From positions 1 through 64,000 of the forward strand of contig JAJKFJ010021190.1 of assembly GCA_027382625.1 (NCBI GenBank): 64,000 nt of DNA. The letters run 5' to 3'. The stretch comes from Tetmemena sp. SeJ-2015 (lineage: Eukaryota > Ciliophora > Spirotrichea > Sporadotrichida > Oxytrichidae). Position 1 is the first letter of the stretch. Each line of letters opens with the position of its first letter. This document shows, piece by piece, positions 57,612 to 64,000 of this stretch. The translations under genes and the position numbers were made by a program. The notes under the pieces were generated by a model. The model saw only the letters and a list, made by a program, of their open reading frames with translations. It was not told the DNA's origin and made no database searches.

Positions 57612-60600
57612 TCACTGTTGTATTTTTTTAGGCTTCTTTTCGGGACTTTATAAATGCTCTTTGAGGAACCTCCACCTTCCCCCTATTTTACTCTTGTCTA
57701 AATTATGAGAGATCATCTTTGGGAGTTCGTCGTCTTAAAATTTAAATCAGAAGATACAATCAAAATATAATGAATTGTGGTATCTAGCTTGCCTAATTAT
57801 TCATAATATTCTACGGATAGTTTTCAACTTCTTTGTCTTGCAGATGTTTTAATTCAAGTTGGAGTGCTTTGATCTTGTTGTTCTTAGACTATAAATAATA
57901 ATGGTAACTATTTAATGTAATCGTATTTGAGGCAGTGCTTTTCCCTCAGCTAAGTGGCTCGCTTAGTGATCTAAATAGCATTTGGCCCCACTATTGTCGA
58001 CTAAAGTATAAGCTTGGATGCTAGGGTGTGGCTATCTTGACCCATTATTAAATTCAAGGAGTGTTTGCTTTGCTTTTGCTGCACTTCTCTTTTCACAATT
58101 CGGAGATACTATTCTTGATTATTAAGTGCCAAAGCCTTGTCACTTGAGTCTCGCTTTTTCACTTTTCTATTCATCACTCTCTACAGTCTTTGATTATCGA
58201 GATGCGTTCTTTCATCTGGAGTAATGGAATGCTTCTTTATTCTCATCTACATATGCAAATCACACAATTTAATTTTAAGATCTCCCTAATGGCGTTGTAT
58301 GTAGTTTCCCCTCCATTCTATAAAATTTTAAGATTTCATAATACTGAATGATAACTTTTTGAATTGAGCTTGAGCTTTGGAAGCTACTTAAGGAACATTT
58401 CCCTTTTCTGTTTGTAATTAAGCTGCCGTTGGTTATTTGCGACTTCATTCATCTCCTCAGTTTAGAGGAAATTAATTTCCAAACAATTTTCTAAATCTTG
58501 CTTTCTCAATTATCGGCTAATCTAGTTTTAAGTCAAAATGTTCTTTTGAGAAGTGGAATTATTTAAAATAGATCTCAATACTTGGTTCAAATTTAATAAA
58601 TTTAATTTTGCTTTGAAAAAAATGTTTATAATTTAAGTCAAATTTAACAAATTTTTTATTTTTCAACTTAAGCATGAATATGAAAACATTATCTTGCTCT
58701 CGAATTTATTTTGGTATTATATATAGCTTAAGTTTTTAAAATTTTAGGTTAAAAATAGGTAAGTTTGGTCTGTTTATTCAGATTAATTTTTAAGTAAAAA
58801 ATTAAATATAAAACCTTAAAACTTAAGTTTGGTTACTTTGATTATGATTGGAAGTTTATTCAAATGCTAATCCATCTTCTTACAAAAATAAATTGATTAA
58901 ATTTGTGAATACTTTGTCTCTCAACTTCTCTTCCTCTAGTGGAATTTTCTATTTAAGAGAAGAGGCAAGTTGATTGTTTGTTTTGTTATTCAAATGAGGC
59001 TTATTCAAATTATCTTGGCCATAAGTAAAATCTTATGGAGAAACTATCCCTTGATTCTTGTTAGACCTTGGGTGTTTCGCCAAAAGACTTTATCATTGGT
59101 CAAGCTTTAAAGATCTGAAGCTATCTTGTTCAAAGGTTAATAATTTATCTCCACTTCCTTTGGAGGTACATTATCTACCTATTTGTTCCCAAATTTCTTG
59201 CATTTAAGAATCTTTGCTTCTTATTTACAGAACTCTCTTATCAAAAGTAATTCCATAGGATGATGAATTAGCTGGCTCTAATAACTCATTAAGACTTTCA
59301 TCTTGCTCTTCTAGGACTTGAGTCAAGTCTTGGTAAGCTGCCAAAGGATGCTGCAGCTGCACACTTGGCTTGAATACTTGCAAACCCTAGAGCTTCAGGC
59401 TTTAAATGGAAGCATGTATTTTAAATTAGCAAAATATATGCACTCTTGGCCTAATTAGGCTCGACAGATGAATGAGTGTAGAATGAGGAACGCGATTAGA
59501 ATGAAGATGAGAGTGAGTTTTAGTTTAGTCTTTAGTTGTTGAAGTTTTGTTGAGATGAACTCAGGGAATAAAAAGACTCCTCTGTAATTAAATCTGTAAC
59601 AGATTCTTGGCTATGACCACTCTCTTGTTGAGATTCGGGAGTTCTATATGGATCATTATATTGCAGTGCTGGAAACATGCTTCTAAAAGCTTGGGTTGCC
59701 ATTTATTCATAGAAGTTGTTCTTAGCTAGCTGAATTTAGTGTTCCTCCTCATTAGCCTTTTCATGTACATCCAGGGCAAAGTCCAACAACTTAGATTAAA
59801 ATATTTAATAATCTATATAAATTGAAGATGACTGTGATTGGCATGCTTTGATTATGCGGCTTATCTTTGTCTGGTTATCGTAGATTATTTCATGTACCTA
59901 AATAGTTAGAGACAAGTTATAGTTACATTAAAGCCAAGAGAATCAAACTTATCATCAACTTATTTTAAAATAAAGATGCAATTATCAGCAATGAATTCTG
60001 TTTCAGTCTTTGAGGCAGCAACTTCACATTCCATTTTATAGACTCAATAGAAGCCTTATATAATTTAATACAATTATATGATAGACTAGACTTTCCAACT
60101 CAGGATCTTTTTATTGCTTGATACTATTTTCAGTTTAGATGTATTTTTATAGATTACCTTCTCAGTTACTGCTGTGTTCTTGCATTCTTGAGGAGTTGGA
60201 AAAGTTTAGGAATCCTCTCTAAATAAATAAGGATAAATGATTCCTCTTAGTTTGTTGACCTGAAGAGGAACTGAGAATATCTTTCTTCCTAAGATGAGAG
60301 TACATGATGAAGGAGTTATAGTTGAGAATTAATTTAAAATCGGTGATTGGTTTTAATCATAAATGGAGATTTGCAATTTTGTTGCAGTTGTAGTCATAGA
60401 TCCACCCCTGGTCAACAGCTTGTTCATTAGCATATCAAATGTTATTGGAGAGAAGATGCTCGCAGTATATTGATTTTTAAATACCTGGCTATCTTAAACT
60501 TGTGTCTCTTATAGCTCATGACTGAGCCCTTCCACTCAAAACTTATAGGATATAAAGTTCTTAGAATTTGATACTTAACCAAATGGTGAAATAATTATTT

Positions 60601-62311
60601 AAATTAAACACACTCCAACAGCCACTGATTTATTCCATTTTAATTTCATTTCCCATTAAATTTTGCAGCTATAATTAGCCTGCCTGCTTTATCTTTGATG
60701 TCCTAGTCTTAGACAATCACGATTTTCTTGTAAGTTTCATAATCTATATTTTTTATTAATTTATTGACAAAAGAGCTATAAATGGCAGGAAGCTTGAAAT
60801 AAAAGAATTCACTACACTTACCTTCTTGATTAAATTAAGTTGAATTCTAGAGGGTCAGCACTAAAGTAGAAAATATAGACACACCGTACACACACGCCAC
60901 GATGGTTGCTGCTCTTCCATATAAAGTGACGGGGATGATATCTCCATAACCAATTGTATTAAAAGTTACAATCGTCAACAAAAAACAAATTATACTTTGA
61001 ATTCAAATGAATTTTTCAACCATGATGCTTGAAGAAGATCTACCACTTGAGTTTACTCTGAATCAACTTCCAAAAGCAGGATTGTGATTGCGAAAATTAT
61101 CACTCCTCCTATTTATATAAACGCTAACATCTTTAATGGCCTCTCCTTCAAGTTAACTTTCAGATAATAATAATTTAAAAAATTTCATTAGATGATTTTA
61201 GATAGAAAATGAGGCCAGCTTTTACTTAATTGTACTGACATATTTTTTGGCCAAGTGCGTTTGTGAACTTAGATTGCAAGAGAATTGAATCTATGAAATA
61301 GGATATTTTCAGAAATTGAGCAATGACTATGAATTTCTAGAGAGAGTATGTGGCTACAACTCCGCTGATTCTCATTGTGAAAGACCCATCTAGCTAAGGG
61401 TAGCTTATCATAATGGCAATAAATTGATCCGATACATATTTCAACAAATGCTTCTTCGAAATTAAGCATTCTATAGAACTTAAATTAATGGAAATTTACT
61501 TTTCTTGGAAAAACCGGCAGTTATTTAGTCAAGATGTTGCTACTCTCCCTTTAAAGAGTGAAGCTTATGATTTAGCGCTACAATTACCACTGTAAACACA
61601 ACACTTATTGTTCTCATAATAGCAATCTTAGAAGAGAATATTTATTCATTAAAATAATTGAATAGACCCATATAATCCTCAAGCGCAATTACATTCTAAG
61701 AAGCATACTAAAATTCATTATGCATAAGGAGAGTTACCTAGATATACTCATTTAGCATTTGAAGAATAGCTAGAATCATTCTGACTTTAGCGATAGCAAT
61801 TATTGAGCTCCTTATTTGTTTGCCCTGCAAAATGAAACTCTTCTTGTCACTTTTTCTTATTCTTAGGTCAATGAATCTCCTATGAGAATCTTCTGAGTTC
61901 TATTACTCCTTGATAATGTTGATAACCTTTTGTTGGGTCCTCTTTTTCCTAAGCGGACTATCTAGCTAACTGTCCATTCTTGTTTGGGATCCCATTCCTT
62001 CATAAGAGACTTCATTCCTTTATTGCTATTCTTGCAATTCCTAGTACTCACCATAAGATTTCAATGTACTCAGCCGCCTCTCGAATAAAAAGCAGCTCAT
62101 ATTAAATTAATCCTTGAGTTTTGGTATCAGGACTTGTGAAACTATCTCTTTCAACTCCATGCCTTGTATTTGAAAAGTCTTAAAAGCTGTGTCTGCTGGA
62201 TTCATCACTCTCGTTAGCTGCAATGCTAGAGAGAAAAATCTTTGGTAGAAACTCTGCTCTACTCTTTCGTGAGATAAAAACGTCTTGAGTGGAGCGAGTC
62301 ATACCGCTCAT
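57612..62311 (-). CDS. Potassium channel with GYGD filter and long Gln-rich tail
   Basis: Starts at ATG 62309-62311 (MSGMTRSTQDVFISRKSRAE). A charged cytosolic N-terminus ends in SFILQGKQIRSSIIAIAKVR. Membrane segments follow, including AIMRTISVVFTVVIVAL (61570-61640) and an S3-S4-like region, SGVVATYSLQKFIVIAQFL (61250-61400). Next are LAFIQIGGVIIFAITILLLE (about 61070-61130), the pore TIVTFNTIGYGDIIPVTLYG (60910-60975) and S6 RAATIVACVYGVSIFSTLVL. The TIGYGD selectivity filter marks a K+ channel; overall order is like small-conductance (SK-type) six-span channels of ciliates. A long tail follows with LEEQDESLNELLEPANSSSY (59240-59350), MATQAFRSMFPALQYNDPYR and coiled coil IKALQLELKHLQDKEVENY (57810-57890), ending at TGA 57612-57614. 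One base is missing from an A run near 60980-60985, probably an assembly error. Most other internal IES borders are unresolved; the far tail could be a separate gene. Confidence 0.65.
62044..62065 (-). other. Very short IES in K+ channel, pointer GAGTAC
   Basis: GTACTC (plus strand) at 62044-62049 and 62066-62071. Removing 22 bp joins FIREAAEY to QELQEQQQRNEVSYEG in frame. Without removal the frame meets TGA. Confidence 0.75.
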
Positions 62312-63234
62312 CAAAACGTGATTCAAATTAACATTTGAGTTGCTATTGATCTGTAGTGTTAACTTGGGAAGGCGTTGTTTGATCGTTGATGATGCTGTGC
62401 AAAGTTTGGCCTGGGTTTATTTGTTTTCGAGTGGAGCTCAGTAGACCCCTCTCACTGGTGAGCTACTTGTTTATTCTTGTAGGTTGGAGATGATGAAACA
62501 AATATAAAGATGATGCTTTGCTCGAGCAATTCTTGGATTCATCTTGAGGTTGTTTTATAATAAAATAAATAAAAATAGATCAAGTTTGTTGGAAAGATTC
62601 TTTGTTGAGAAAACAAAATTAATAATTATTATGTAATCAAAATCAGGGAAGTGTAACTAATCTCATCGATCGTAATCTTGACAAAAAAATAATAAAATTT
62701 ACTTATTTAATTTTGACAAGATACATGGAACCCCTTTTTGGAGAATATATTGATGAACCTATATTAGATTTATTTGAAGCTTTCTTATAGTTAAAAGGCT
62801 AAATATAATTAAATATTTAGTTCAGATGTTAATCTATAAAAATAAAACTATTTCATAAATAAATTATCAATGTACTTCTTAAAAATAATAGGAATTAGTA
62901 TTTCTTTATTGTTAGACTTAGCCTATTTTATTACTATATCTTTCCACAGGATTAATATTTAACTCCATTCATTTAACAAGATCTCATTCTTTCAAACTTA
63001 AAGAAAAATCAAATAATTAAAAGGTGATTTTAAAAATCCTTAATTTCATTTTTTTTCAAAAGGATAGCAATCTTACATTTAAAACTAAATCATTAAATTT
63101 TATATTTAATATGCAATATGGCATTAAAAAATTTATTATTTCATTTTTCTTATAGGTTAAATGAAAATTTGTCTATTAGAGGATTAGCTTTCCCTTAATA
63201 AAAAGTGAGTAAAATGACTATATGTTTAATCAGT
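62312..63234. other. Intergenic between K+ channel and P5
   Basis: AT-rich and without a supported gene. It includes the 5' flank of the channel gene and the 3' end of P5. The 62330-62530 part is less AT-rich and may be channel leader sequence. Confidence 0.35.
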
Positions 63235-64000
63235 AGGTCTAAATGAGAGGATGAGTTCTCTTTGAGAAGAAAGGCCATCTATTGTAAAAGCATGCTCTTC
63301 CGTCGTTGCAACTCCTTTTTGGCGGCTTGCCTCATCTTTATCAACATATTAAATTATCGTTTTTAAGCTCTTATATTCATTGACATATTGGACATCAATA
63401 ATGCAAATCTTTTTATCGCTCTGCTTCTCATCATCGTCTTCAAAATCATCTTTAAAGTGCTATTCTGTCTCTATAGGTATTACTTTTTCAGTTTAAGACT
63501 AATCAGCAGTCTCTATTCGTTTTGTGAATGGATTCTATCTGAAAATTAAAAAACAAAGTTATGAATATATTTTATAAATATTTTAAATATGCAGTAGCTT
63601 CATTATCTAGCCCTTTTTATAGAGTAGATACTTTTTGCGCAAGAGCTTCAAATGCAAGTACAAACATATTTTTAAAATGAAACCTTTGAGGGTGATACTT
63701 AGCATGATAGCTAAATTCGCAAAAATTTGGAAGAAGATGAACGCTATAACAGACCATCCAGATTCTAAAAATATTATAGTATTAAAATTTTAGATTGGTA
63801 CTGCACATCTTCGTCCTCCACGAAGTCTTGGAACAAGAAGAAGTGATACACTATGCCCAGAATCATGATCTCGTTAAAAGCCTCCATATGATTCATGAGG
63901 GGGGTCTCGAAAGGCTTCACATAAATAATAATATAAATTAAATAAATGATGTAGATCAAGTGAAGGATCTGCTAAAGTACTAGGTATATCAAGTGAATAC
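63235..64000 (-). CDS. P5: C-terminal part of a fifth paralog (cut by window end)
   Basis: Minus-strand blocks match the membrane region and tail of P2-P4. At 63774-63959 the frame contains KPFETPLMNHMEAFNEIMIL and HFFLFQDFVED, aligned with HINKMEIFNEMCILGNSYLL in P3. At 63600-63770 a membrane span NLAIMLSITLKGFILKICLY follows. An acidic tail at about 63250-63540 contains KDDFEDDDEKQSDKKI and ASRQKGVATTEEHAFTIDGL. The tail is longer and more acidic than in P2-P4 and the I-E-L-x-F-I ending was not found. The stop is not fixed, and the N-terminal part lies beyond the window. Confidence 0.6.

Noticed and set aside
61269..61469. 66-codon minus-strand frame in the K+ channel
   Set aside because: The neighbouring frame (SGVVATYSLQKFIVIAQFL) continues the channel's membrane region; this one is out of phase.
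1..64000. CRISPR arrays, bacterial operons, Shine-Dalgarno sites, rRNA genes
   Set aside because: None seen; gene structure with introns, recoded stops and IESs is that of a ciliate nucleus.

Overview
The window looks like germline (micronuclear) DNA of a spirotrich ciliate related to Oxytricha, Stylonychia or Tetmemena. It is very AT-rich. Genes read through only if TAA and TAG mean glutamine and TGA is the sole stop. Genes are cut by short AT-rich inserts flanked by 2-7 bp direct repeats; removing one repeat plus the insert restores the protein. That is the signature of internal eliminated sequences (IESs) with pointers between macronuclear-destined segments (MDSs). No C4A4/G4T4 telomere repeats are visible, as expected for germline rather than somatic nanochromosomes. 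The species is not determined.

The best-resolved gene is eIF4A (54724-57273, +): three spliceosomal introns and four IESs (pointers TA, ATT, AACTT, GAGAT) resolve to exactly 410 codons plus TGA. Convergent to it is a GYGD-type potassium channel (57612-62311, -) with a long glutamine-rich tail.

Most of the window is an array of paralogous large membrane-protein genes, all on the minus strand: P1 (N-terminal blocks only, about 10.4-14.3 kb), P2 (15752-27722), P3 (31060-42379), P4 (42945-54239) and the C-terminal part of P5 (63235 to the window end). Each full copy has an 86-nt first exon, a 46-47 bp first intron, an extracellular N-terminal block with repeated Gly-Gly motifs, Cadg/Ig-like beta domains, a conserved LWGMINT-type segment and a C-terminal multi-membrane-span region ending at a shared I-E-L-x-F-I-TGA. 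IESs sit at the same codons in P2, P3 and P4, although their insides and pointers have drifted.

Between P2 and P3 lies a gene for a charged, probably nuclear protein (29396-30839, -). The left end (1-2.2 kb) carries plus-strand coding pieces, one resembling an OB fold. From 3.4 to 6.7 kb the sequence is homopolymer-rich and probably poorly assembled. Three repeat structures stand out: a truncated 14-3-3-like gene between 67-bp inverted repeats (6911-7540), a GC-rich 0.9-kb palindromic element (7885-8778), and a non-autonomous DNA transposon with G-run terminal inverted repeats and a perfect 8-bp target duplication (49757-50580) inserted inside P4.
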